From: Chitinophagaceae bacterium
Lineage (GTDB): Bacteria; Bacteroidota; Bacteroidia; Chitinophagales; Chitinophagaceae
DNA: 41,707 bases
Reading direction: 5' to 3'
NCBI GenBank assembly: GCA_947447005.1
Contig: CANFHO010000012.1
Span: 1 to 41,707 of the forward strand
The number at the start of each line of letters is the position of its first letter. Position 1 is the first letter of the stretch. Positions 18,246-28,229 of this stretch are shown here, in pieces. A program made the translations under genes and the position numbers. Under the pieces are notes generated by a model, which searched no databases, was not told where the DNA came from, and saw only the letters and a list, made by a program, of their open reading frames with translations.

Positions 18246-18971
18246 ATGGTATTTCCTGTAAAAGTTCCATATACTGTTTCTGCTGATATGTCGAAGTTCG
18301 ACGGAGACTTGTACAATCTTCAACCGGATGCATATTATCTATCGCAGAAAAAAAATGAACTTGATCGATTTGGATTCGATGTTTCAAATTCCCTGCCAGA
18401 TGTGAGCATTTACTTAGATACTATAACTGAATTTCTTGGGATGAAAAAAGCTGAAACCATCACTGAGATTGCACTTCAATTGGAAGAGGATATTGCTATT
18501 CTGGATCAGGGGAGATTGGTTTCCATTTCATTTTGTTTTCCCAGTGGTTTTATTCCTACCGAAAAACTCGGAATGAATTTCTTTGATATGCACATGCCTG
18601 TAGGGGATGGCGAGAGGCTGAGGGCTGCGAGTGAAAAAGTATCGCAACTCATCTCCAGGGAAGGAGCGAGCTTCAGGAGGTTTGTATGGACAGTCACTTC
18701 ACTTGCTGGATTGAGTCAGCATCCAAGCTTACCCAGACCGATTCCTGCATGCATAGATGATTTATATTTCAGAACGGAGACACAAACCACTATAGGTCTT
18801 TCAAATAATATTTGTTTGTTTTTTGTGAAAGTGAATATGACACCGATGCATATGTGCTGGGATGATGAATTCAATAGAAATCAAATCAAGGATAGTATCA
18901 ACTCTATGTCAGAAGCAGTATTGGAATACAAGAATCTGCATCATATAAAATCTATTTTGAACAGTTTATAA
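18246..18971 (+). CDS. Heme-dependent oxidative N-demethylase-like (DUF3445-like) protein
   Basis: ALQLEEDIAILDQGRLVSISFCFPSGFIPTEKLGMNFFDMHMPVGDGERL...FRTETQTTIGLSNN..LFFVKVNMTP resembles DUF3445. Probable start ATG 18246 (MVFPVKVPYTVSAD). Confidence 0.65.
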   Translation: MVFPVKVPYTVSADMSKFDGDLYNLQPDAYYLSQKKNELDRFGFDVSNSLPDVSIYLDTITEFLGMKKAETITEIALQLEEDIAILDQGRLVSISFCFPSGFIPTEKLGMNFFDMHMPVGDGERLRAASEKVSQLISREGASFRRFVWTVTSLAGLSQHPSLPRPIPACIDDLYFRTETQTTIGLSNNICLFFVKVNMTPMHMCWDDEFNRNQIKDSINSMSEAVLEYKNLHHIKSILNSL

Positions 18972-20075
18972 TCTGAAAAATATTTTTTTCTTAAAGAGGA
19001 AAAGACAAATACCCCATTCAACGGCAAAAACAGCTATGGACGCAATAATTGAAGTTGTAATTTCTGGTATTGAAATTGGATGAAGCAATCCAGAAACCAA
19101 GAGTTGCATATAATGATTAAGCCATCCGCCACCTACCGTTTCAAAGAACAGGTATATGAATATCGAATTCATTGAAAGTACTTTAAAGAACATCAGATCT
19201 TTCCCCTTTTTCACATCAATCAAATAATAACAGATTGCAAAAAATGCCATACACCATCCAAGTGATACGATGGTGAATGAACTTGTTGCAATTCTTTTAA
19301 TGATGGGAGTGATGTGAAGTACATCCATAGCATAGCCAATGGCCAGTAATATGATACCGATTATAAACAGGGATTTTTCTTTTTTTGGATGATCACCCAT
19401 GAGGAACTTTCCCATGAGAGCTCCTGCAATGGTATGTACCGAAGTTGGTAAACAATTGATAGCCACCCAGCCACCTCGACTGGTTTTGTGCATCAACAAC
19501 GTATCGATGTAGTTTCCGAAATTATGATGATTTACATATGTTTGATTAAAGTCCGGAACATTTGAAAAGCGATAGAGGATTTCTGTAAGAAGCAACAGCG
19601 CAATACAGAAAATGATTTGATGATTGTTTTTCCATTTGAAGATCAGATAAGCCACGAGCAGCGTGAAAGACAGTTGTGTCAATACATTCCAAAGTTCAAA
19701 TGAAAGACCATCTTCATGCACTGCATATAGCAATACACCCCAAAAGAACAGCCAGCCACAGCGTTTAAGCATTTTCCGGGTTGTTGTTGATGTTGGAATG
19801 TCTTTTTTTGCTTGGCTTTGCAGCGAGTATGCCATGGCGGTGCCTGCAATGAACATGAAACCAGGTTGAATCAGATCCCAGAAACGCAACCCATTCCAAG
19901 GGTGATGGCGAAACTGAATGAATAAATTCTCCAGGGGTCCACCCAATGACCATTTATACAGGGTATTATATAGTCCGGTAGCTTCCAGCGTAAGCAGAAA
20001 CATGATAAACCCTCTCATGAAATCAAGGGAGGAGAGTCTTTTTTTGATGTCGTCAGAACTTAAAATGGTAGACAT
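18966..20075 (-). CDS. DUF5009 / heparan-alpha-glucosaminide N-acetyltransferase-like membrane protein
   Basis: RLSSLDFMRGFIMFLLTLEATGLY...FWDLIQPGFMFIAGTAMAYSL...multi-TM; typical of the HGSNAT/DUF5009 acyltransferase group. Confidence 0.8.
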   Translation of the reverse strand: MSTILSSDDIKKRLSSLDFMRGFIMFLLTLEATGLYNTLYKWSLGGPLENLFIQFRHHPWNGLRFWDLIQPGFMFIAGTAMAYSLQSQAKKDIPTSTTTRKMLKRCGWLFFWGVLLYAVHEDGLSFELWNVLTQLSFTLLVAYLIFKWKNNHQIIFCIALLLLTEILYRFSNVPDFNQTYVNHHNFGNYIDTLLMHKTSRGGWVAINCLPTSVHTIAGALMGKFLMGDHPKKEKSLFIIGIILLAIGYAMDVLHITPIIKRIATSSFTIVSLGWCMAFFAICYYLIDVKKGKDLMFFKVLSMNSIFIYLFFETVGGGWLNHYMQLLVSGLLHPISIPEITTSIIASIAVFAVEWGICLFLFKKKIFFRL

Positions 20076-20204
20076 GGCAATCGGTTGAATGTATCTAAGG
20101 ATGGATATTATTTACCCACGATTCAATTTACAATGATTTTCGATGTGTTTACAAACAGCTGAAAAATAATATTTAGCAGGTTTCATATATTCACATTTGT
20201 TTAA

Positions 20205-20225
20205 AGTCTATATATTTGGTAGACT
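20205..20225 (+). promoter_or_regulatory. Putative promoter TATATTTG flanked by AGTCTA/TAGACT dyad, upstream of metY-like gene
   Basis: AGTCTA (20205-20210) - TATATTTGG - TAGACT (20220-20225); TATATTTG (20211-20218) matches TAnnTTTG. Confidence 0.4.
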
Positions 20226-20281
20226 AAAAATTATCCAATAAGTTTGCAACTCTAAAAAGGGAATCATATTATTCAACCTAA

Positions 20282-21595
<1,314 letters not shown>

Positions 21596-21607
21596 TCAAC
21601 ATCTTAA

Positions 21608-21647
21608 AAACGAAAAAGCCGATGAAATTTCATCGGCTTTTTCGTTT
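21608..21647. terminator. Bidirectional intrinsic terminator between convergent metY-like and dienelactone hydrolase genes
   Basis: AAACGAAAAAGCCGATGAAA / TTTCATCGGCTTTTTCGTTT: perfect 20-bp inverted repeat with A and T tracts. Confidence 0.9.
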
Positions 21648-21657
21648 ATTGGATTTT

Positions 21658-22527
21658 TTAATGTGATTTTAAAAATGCGATTGCCTTTGTATATGAATCC
21701 TTCGTTGCATCTGCATTGAAGCTTGGATTGCTTGGATTTGCAAAACCATGTCCGGCATCATATTTATTTGTAGAGAGTTTTTTCCCGGCCAACTGCATAT
21801 TCTTTTCAAACTCAGTTACCATTTCTGGAGAAGGTGATTTGTCGAGGTTTCCAAAGAAACCGATGATATCACATTGAATTGACTTCAATTTATTCATATC
21901 CGTTTCTGGTCGTCCATAAAACATGATGGTTCCTTTCGCCTGAGCACCCGCGAGAATGGCGGTTTGCAAACTCCACATGCCGCCAAAGCACCATCCTACA
22001 GAATAGATGGATGCAGCAGTACCCGCATGTTTGATAGCACCTTGAATAATGGAGGTCATTCTTCCCATATCTGCACCACGCATCAATTTCATGGCACTGT
22101 CGGGTGTAGATGCCACACTTCCATCATACATATCTACTGCCAATACATTCATATCGCCCATATCCTTGAAGTATTTGTCGGCTTCGTTTTTAATATTGTC
22201 GTTCAAGCCCCACCACTCCTGAATGACGATGAGCCATTTGTTGCTTTTCTTTTTAGAAGGGATGAAATAGCCATTTGCTTCTTTTCCATCGGCGCAATTA
22301 AAATGAATCATTTTTCCCAACTGCAGAGAGGGGTCTGCATATTTTGGAGCCGGATGCATATTTGCGAAGGCTTTTGTGGAAGCTTCTTTTTGATATGCGT
22401 TTAAGGTTTCCATGTTTCCACATGAGTTGATGTCTGTTCTTCTGCCCGATATTTCTTTTGTTGAGCTGAAATTATTCCAGGTTAGCGTGAGCATCAAAAG
22501 GCTTGATAAAAAGATAAGATGTTTCAT
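21658..22527 (-). CDS. Dienelactone hydrolase family protein, secreted
   Basis: WLIVIQEWWGLNDNIKNEADKYF, YSVGWCFGGMWSLQTA (GxCxG nucleophile), KYDAGHGFANPSNPSFN: DLH motifs; N-terminal signal sequence. Confidence 0.92.
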   Translation of the reverse strand: MKHLIFLSSLLMLTLTWNNFSSTKEISGRRTDINSCGNMETLNAYQKEASTKAFANMHPAPKYADPSLQLGKMIHFNCADGKEANGYFIPSKKKSNKWLIVIQEWWGLNDNIKNEADKYFKDMGDMNVLAVDMYDGSVASTPDSAMKLMRGADMGRMTSIIQGAIKHAGTAASIYSVGWCFGGMWSLQTAILAGAQAKGTIMFYGRPETDMNKLKSIQCDIIGFFGNLDKSPSPEMVTEFEKNMQLAGKKLSTNKYDAGHGFANPSNPSFNADATKDSYTKAIAFLKSH

Positions 22528-22694
22528 TTCAAGTGATTAAGTGATGAAATTATACAATGGTTAACACAAACACATTGAAATTGTTTGAATTTTACAAAGG
22601 TTCATTTTTTGTGCTGACAATAATCATCTTTTGATTGGGTGCGCGGGTATTTCTTACCTTCATCATCCAATACAAGTACGAATTCAAATCATTA

Positions 22695-23422
22695 TGATCA
22701 AACACAGTATATTCTTTTTTCTAATTGTGCTAACATTTGTATCAACGCAGGTCTTTTCGCAATCAAAAACCCTGGATTTGAGCAACAGGATTGATGCCAG
22801 ATATGGTATTCAGAAAATGTTTGATGCGAAGGAGTTGGCAAAAAGAAATGCAAGTTCATATCCGGATGTACAGGGTTCGCCCTATTGGTCTGAAAAGTGG
22901 CTGAAAGCATTTGTGCAGCTCACCAACGGAACCGTTTATACAGTGGCTAAAGCCAAGATGGACATACATACCCATGAGTTTGAATATCTGAATGAAAATG
23001 ATATACGCCTTGTTATTGATGCGTCTTCCATTCTGAAAGTAGCTTTTATGAAAGAAGAGGATACTTCATCCTATGAAGCTGTTTTCATTGTATTGCCTGA
23101 TCATATTGACAATAAACCTTCTGCTTTCTTTCGGATTTGCAACAATGGTAAAGTCCAATTATTGGCCATGCAAAAAAATACCATCAAGAGTGGTCCGCCC
23201 GATCCATTTGTAACCACTCAAACATCCTTCTTCAACAAGAAAACATTTTATGTTCTGTATAATTACAATCACATCATTCCATTGAAGACGCTGGATCAGG
23301 ATGCAATCATCTCTACATTGAAGCCCAATGCTGACATCCTGGATTGGTTGAAAAAAAATAAAAATAAACTCAAGTCAGAAGAAGATGTAGTGAAGTTTTT
23401 GGATCAGTATAATAAGCAATAA
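22695..23422 (+). CDS. Hypothetical secreted protein
   Basis: ATG at 22695 gives MIKHSIFFFLIVLTFVSTQVFSQSKTLDLSN (signal peptide); 242 aa; no recognised domain. Confidence 0.75.
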
Positions 23423-23473
23423 TACTTTCAGGTAAAATCATTCAGCTTGGTCGTATTGAAAATTTGAATTTCA

Positions 23474-24832
23474 CTATGGATGCATCCAAGGTGATCTATA
23501 ATCTCTTCTCAACAACCTTGTGGCTTCTTCATCGTTTTTCACAATCATATTGATGGGATCATAGACCAATGGTCTTTTGAGTTTCATCGATATATTTGCA
23601 AGAATACAACTGGCGGTTGAAATATGACCCTGCTCAATATCTGCAATGGGTTTTGTTTTGTTATCGATGGCCTCCAGGAAATTTTTCATATGTTGCCTGG
23701 TGGCCGGAGATGTGTGCAATTCAATGTCTTTTTCCTTCAGGTCTTCAGGAAATTGTTCTCTTTCGTATTCAACATCTCCATGAATCTTGTTTCCCTTTCC
23801 ATTTGGAATAAAATCATATTTGTGAACGCTGCCACACAGTGTTCCATTTTCTCCATAGATCTTGAACGCCCATGGGTATTCTGGATCTGCAGGTGTTCCC
23901 CAGCTTCTGTGTTGCCAAACGCAATTCAGGTTTTCGTATTCAAAGATGGCAGTTTGGGTATCAGCCGTATTGCTTTTCCCCTGATCGGTTGAATAGATGC
24001 CCCCGGTTGAGCTAATCTTATTGGGCCAACCCAGATCAAGCATCCAACGCACGGCATCAAACATATGAACACACATATCTCCCATGATGCCATTGCCATA
24101 TTCCATAAAAGCCCTCCACCATCCGCGGTGTGGCAATCCGTCGTATGGCCTCATGGGAGCAGGACCTGTCCACATTTCGTAATCAAGAAAATCAGGTATG
24201 GGCTGAAGTGGTGGATTGCCAGTATTGCGCATGTGATAGTAACAACACATTTCAACATGATGTACTTTGCCAAGCAACCCTGCATCAACAATATTTTTCT
24301 TTGCCTCCATGAGGTGAGGCGTACTTCTTCTTTGTGTGCCTACCTGAACCGTACGATTGTATTTTCTGGCAGCTGCAAGCATGGCTTCACCTTCCATTAC
24401 ATCTACACTCACAGGTTTTTGAACATATACATTGGCGCCAGACTTGATGGCATCAATGGTTTGCAATGCATGCCAATGATCGGGTGTTCCTATGAGAACA
24501 ATATCAGGTTTTTCAGCTGATAATAATTTTCTGTAATCACTGTATAAGGGAATCTTTTCTGAAGAATTCAATCTTGAGGAAACAAGCTCTGATGCATGTT
24601 GTAGCTGATGCTGGTCAACATCACACAATCCAACCACATCCACAGGAGCAACCTGCATCAATTTAAAGAGATCACTTTTGCCATACCATCCTGTTCCAAT
24701 CAGTGCTACACGTCGTTTTGGAGAAAGATCCAGATGATGCAATCCTGCCGACTTGATATACGTCAATGCCAGGATTCCAGCACTGTTGCGAATAAAAGAC
24801 CTGCGGTTGTAATGACTATTTCCTTTCGTCAT
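23474..24832 (-). CDS. Gfo/Idh/MocA family oxidoreductase with Tat-like N-terminus
   Basis: NRRSFIRNSAGILALTY; RRVALIGTGWYGKSDLFKLMQVAPVDVVGLCDVD; GTPDHWHALQTIDAIKSGANVYVQKPVSVDVMEGEAMLAAARKYNRTVQVGTQRRS. Confidence 0.93.
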   Translation of the reverse strand: MTKGNSHYNRRSFIRNSAGILALTYIKSAGLHHLDLSPKRRVALIGTGWYGKSDLFKLMQVAPVDVVGLCDVDQHQLQHASELVSSRLNSSEKIPLYSDYRKLLSAEKPDIVLIGTPDHWHALQTIDAIKSGANVYVQKPVSVDVMEGEAMLAAARKYNRTVQVGTQRRSTPHLMEAKKNIVDAGLLGKVHHVEMCCYYHMRNTGNPPLQPIPDFLDYEMWTGPAPMRPYDGLPHRGWWRAFMEYGNGIMGDMCVHMFDAVRWMLDLGWPNKISSTGGIYSTDQGKSNTADTQTAIFEYENLNCVWQHRSWGTPADPEYPWAFKIYGENGTLCGSVHKYDFIPNGKGNKIHGDVEYEREQFPEDLKEKDIELHTSPATRQHMKNFLEAIDNKTKPIADIEQGHISTASCILANISMKLKRPLVYDPINMIVKNDEEATRLLRRDYRSPWMHP

Positions 24833-24978
24833 GTGTGTCCCTGTTTACCTATTCACAGACAATTTACACCAATCAGAATTAAATTCAATTAAATAGAATA
24901 ACACTTCTATAATGGTGATGAGAATTTGATATTTCTTACATTCATGTTTCGATTCATAAAATCATTTTATTCTATCAT

Positions 24979-26286
24979 ATGATTGAAAACAGGAAAGGTC
25001 CGAGGATCAAGGAAATGCATATTACACCGATTGCCATTGTAGATCCTCCATTATTGAATGCGGCAGGTTTGCATGCTCCCTATGCATTGAGAACGGTGTT
25101 GGAATTGGTGACAGAAGATGGTATTTCTGGTGTAAGTGAAATTCCTGGAACAGCCGATATCGATGCAGCATTGAAAGAATCTGAAAAATTTCTGATTGGA
25201 AAGGATGTGTTTCAATTGAACGATATCAAACGTGTTTTGATAGAAAATTTTGGTATTGACAGTACAACCGACAGAGGCCTGGCACCATGGGATCAACGTA
25301 AATTGGTACATATTTTCAGTTCGGTGGAAGTGGCTTGTATGGACATCATTGGAAAGGTAACTTCTCGTCCGGTAGTAGATTTATTGGGTGGCAAGATGCG
25401 CGATATGGTTCCTTTTTCTGCCTATTTGTTTTATAAGTATGAAGGAGCTGGTGGTGCATTGGAATTCAAAACTGATCCTGCTGCAACGGGTTGGGCAGCA
25501 GCACGACAAAAGTCGGCATTGAATCCTGCAGAAATGGTTGAACAGGCAAAGGCTATGTGTGCAGAATTTGGTTTTAAAAGCATCAAGTTGAAAGGGGGTG
25601 TTTTTGAACCTCGCCAGGAGGTGGATGCCATCTTTGCCTTATATGATGCATTTGGAAAAGATGTGCCATTGCGAATCGATCCGAATGCCTTGTGGAAAGT
25701 GGAAACGGCTATTCAATATGGTAAAGAGATGGAGTCGGTATTGGAGTATCTTGAAGATCCTGTGAGGGGACAAACAAATATGTCGCTGGTACGACAGGCA
25801 CTCAAAACACCCTTGGCTACGAATATGTGCACGACATCCTTTGAAGAGATTCCAAAGAGCATAGCGATAGGATCCGAGGACATCATTTTAAGTGATCATC
25901 ATTTCTGGGGAGGATTGAGATCGTCTATGCAATTGGCGGGTATCTGTGAAACTTTTGGCAGAGGCTTGTCGATGCACTCAAATAGTCACCTTGGAATTTC
26001 ATTGGCTGCTATGGTTCATTTGGGAGCTGCCATACCAAGAATGGATTATGCTCTTGATACACATTATCCTTGGCAGTCTGATGAAATCATTGTGGGTGGC
26101 AGAATGAAATTTGAAGAAGGTTCTGTTCAGGTATCCAGCGAGCCTGGCTTGGGAGTGGAATTGGACAGGGTTGCACTTGAAAAACTGCATCAGCAGTATC
26201 TTGCATGTGGATTGAAAAAACGAAATGATGAGATTGAAATGCAGAAAGTGAATCCGGGATGGAGGTTTGAGGCGGTGAGATGGTGA
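24979..26286 (+). CDS. Glucarate dehydratase family enolase-superfamily protein
   Basis: SIKLKGG (KxK), RIDPNALW, EDPVRGQTNMS, LSDHHFWGGLRSSMQLAGICETFGRGLSMHSNSHLGISLAAMVHLGAA, DTHYPWQSDEI, PGLGVELD: close to the GudD layout. Confidence 0.9.
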   Translation: MIENRKGPRIKEMHITPIAIVDPPLLNAAGLHAPYALRTVLELVTEDGISGVSEIPGTADIDAALKESEKFLIGKDVFQLNDIKRVLIENFGIDSTTDRGLAPWDQRKLVHIFSSVEVACMDIIGKVTSRPVVDLLGGKMRDMVPFSAYLFYKYEGAGGALEFKTDPAATGWAAARQKSALNPAEMVEQAKAMCAEFGFKSIKLKGGVFEPRQEVDAIFALYDAFGKDVPLRIDPNALWKVETAIQYGKEMESVLEYLEDPVRGQTNMSLVRQALKTPLATNMCTTSFEEIPKSIAIGSEDIILSDHHFWGGLRSSMQLAGICETFGRGLSMHSNSHLGISLAAMVHLGAAIPRMDYALDTHYPWQSDEIIVGGRMKFEEGSVQVSSEPGLGVELDRVALEKLHQQYLACGLKKRNDEIEMQKVNPGWRFEAVRW

Positions 26287-26293
26287 AAAAAAA

Positions 26294-26403
26294 AGAGAAG
26301 AGAGAAGAGAGAAGAGAGAAAAAAGAAGGCAATAGAGATAGGCAAGGAGCCTGCCTGCCGAAGGCAGGAAAAGAGAAAAGAGAAAAGAGAAAAGTGAAGA
26401 GTG
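26294..26403. repeat. Heptad-period purine repeat array with central hairpin (array 1)
   Basis: AGAGAAG x3 + AGAGAAA (26294-26321); hairpin CCTGCC-GAA-GGCAGG (26354-26368); AAAAGAG x3, AAAAGTG, AAGAGTG (26369-26403). All units are 7 nt. Confidence 0.9.
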
Positions 26404-26430
26404 AAATGAAAATTCATTAAAGAAAAGACA

Positions 26431-27411
26431 ATGGATAAAATGATTAGCTGGGGAATTATTGGGTGTGGGAATGTTACTGAAGTGAAGAGTGGTCCTGCAT
26501 TTAACAAAGTGCCCAATTCCAAACTGCATGCTGTTATGCGCCGGGATGCAGCGAAAGCAGAGGATTATGCAAAGCGACATGGAGTTCCTGTTTGGTATAA
26601 TGATGCCAATGATTTGATCAATGACCCGGAAGTCAATGCCATCTATATTGCCACGCCACCCAAATATCATGAAGCATATGCAAAAGCTGCATTGGAAAAG
26701 GGCAAACATGTATATATCGAAAAACCAGTTACCTTAAATGTGGCTGAACTTGACAGGCTGATTGAACTGGAGAAGATTTCTGCTGCAAAAATTGTGGTGG
26801 CGCATTATAGAAGGGCATTGCCGATGTTTAAACGTGTTAAAGAGTTGGTGGAGCAAAATATACTTGGACGAATACAACTCATTCAACTGGAAATGTTTCA
26901 GCCTCATGAAACAAACCTGATTGCCAGTTCTGAATCTTTCTGGAGAGTAGACCCTTCCATTTCAGGTGGTGGATTATTTTATGACCTTGCTCCCCATCAA
27001 CTGGATATCATGGTACATGTGTTTGGAAATCCGGTGATGATGTCGGGTACAGCTAGAAATCATGGTCGCCATTATACCGCAGAAGATGCAGTGGCCGGAA
27101 TCATGGGATTGCCCAATGGTATTATGTTTCAGGGGAGCTGGCATTTCAATATGCCTGGAGCTGTGAAATCAGATAGATGTAAAATCATTGGTGAGAAGGG
27201 CTTTATTGAGTTTCCTTTTTTTGGAAATCAAATAACGATTCATCTTGATGGTACTCAATCATTAGAAATATTTGAACACCCTCAACATATCCAGCAACCC
27301 ATGATTCAACAGGTTGTTGAACATTTTCTTGATCAATCTGCAAATCCATGCTCATTGCACGATGCGCGTGAAAGCCTAAGGGTTATGGAGCAATTTGTAT
27401 ATGGGAAGTGA
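26431..27411 (+). CDS. Gfo/Idh/MocA family oxidoreductase
   Basis: ISWGIIGCGNVTEVKSGPAFNKVPNSKLHAVMRRD; NAIYIATPPKYHEAYAKAALEKGKHVYIEKPVTLNVAELDRLIEL; GGGLFYDLAPHQLDIMVHVFG. Confidence 0.94.
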   Translation: MDKMISWGIIGCGNVTEVKSGPAFNKVPNSKLHAVMRRDAAKAEDYAKRHGVPVWYNDANDLINDPEVNAIYIATPPKYHEAYAKAALEKGKHVYIEKPVTLNVAELDRLIELEKISAAKIVVAHYRRALPMFKRVKELVEQNILGRIQLIQLEMFQPHETNLIASSESFWRVDPSISGGGLFYDLAPHQLDIMVHVFGNPVMMSGTARNHGRHYTAEDAVAGIMGLPNGIMFQGSWHFNMPGAVKSDRCKIIGEKGFIEFPFFGNQITIHLDGTQSLEIFEHPQHIQQPMIQQVVEHFLDQSANPCSLHDARESLRVMEQFVYGK

Positions 27412-27855
27412 TTATTTTGAATAATGCTTCAATATTTCAATAATAAAATACCATGCTGAAATCATGGTGCCCAAAGCCACGACAGCTGTGAAGATCATCA
27501 GCAAAAAAGAATATCTGTTGAAGTCATTTTCCATATTCAGGATTCGCTGTTTTTCTTTTTCTTCCAGAATTTTTTTCTGAGTATACCCACCATTGTTTCT
27601 GAATACCAATCCTTCCAGTGAAATGGTTAATGGATCAACATTTTTCACATGCTTATCAATCAGTAATGTGTAATATAAAACATTGATCTCCCATTCTTTC
27701 AACTTGAATTTATTCTTGACTTTCTCCGTAACAATGTCTTTTGTATTCATTGAAGCATCTTCTGTATAAAATGTAACACCCTTGTATAAATTTTCATATT
27801 CCACAATAAGCTGTTCCAGGATATAATCCATTTCTTCATTATAATTAATATCCAT
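27412..27855 (-). CDS. Hypothetical protein with C-terminal transmembrane segment, third gene of the Kai cluster
   Basis: 147 aa: LKEWEINVLYYTLLIDKHVKNVDPLTISLEGLVFRNNGGYTQKK suggests a small winged-helix-like region, followed by hydrophobic YSFLLMIFTAVVALGTMISAWYFIIEIL. Co-directional with kaiB, 11-bp gap. Confidence 0.75.
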   Translation of the reverse strand: MDINYNEEMDYILEQLIVEYENLYKGVTFYTEDASMNTKDIVTEKVKNKFKLKEWEINVLYYTLLIDKHVKNVDPLTISLEGLVFRNNGGYTQKKILEEKEKQRILNMENDFNRYSFLLMIFTAVVALGTMISAWYFIIEILKHYSK

Positions 27856-27866
27856 ATACTATTTAA

Positions 27867-28196
27867 TTATACTATGAAAAGATCTCTTGTTACTTTTATT
27901 GTATCTGATAAATCGCCAACAAGCCTCACTTCTGGCAATGGATATTTCTTGATAAGCAATGGCATAGCAATGATATGTTCTTTCATTACGTAAGATTTCT
28001 CTTTACTTGCATCTATCACTTTCAATTCATATCGATCCTTGAGGTGATTTTCAAAAATTGAAAGTGCATTTTGTATTGTTCTGGCAGACAGAATGGAGGT
28101 GCCATTGATGAATAAATGAAATATATATTTTTCGTGCTTGTGTTTTTCTACAATTTCTATCAACTTATTTGTTTTATGTGTATGTTCTTTCAGCAT
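27867..28196 (-). CDS. kaiB: KaiB-like circadian clock domain protein
   Basis: YIFHLFINGTSILSARTIQNALSIFENHLKDRYELKVIDASKEKSYVMKEHIIAMPLLIKKYPLPEVRLVGDLSDTIKV aligns by eye along the KaiB domain, including the GDLSD motif. Confidence 0.9.
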   Translation of the reverse strand: MLKEHTHKTNKLIEIVEKHKHEKYIFHLFINGTSILSARTIQNALSIFENHLKDRYELKVIDASKEKSYVMKEHIIAMPLLIKKYPLPEVRLVGDLSDTIKVTRDLFIV

Positions 28197-28229
28197 AATA
28201 AAATATTCATGTGTAGTGAGATGAATGAT

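Noticed and set aside
25999-26709. 236-aa minus-strand ORF and overlapping ORFs 26087-26522
   Set aside because: Spans the ends of two strong plus-strand genes and the purine repeat; its SLFSFLFSLF segments are simply the repeat translated.
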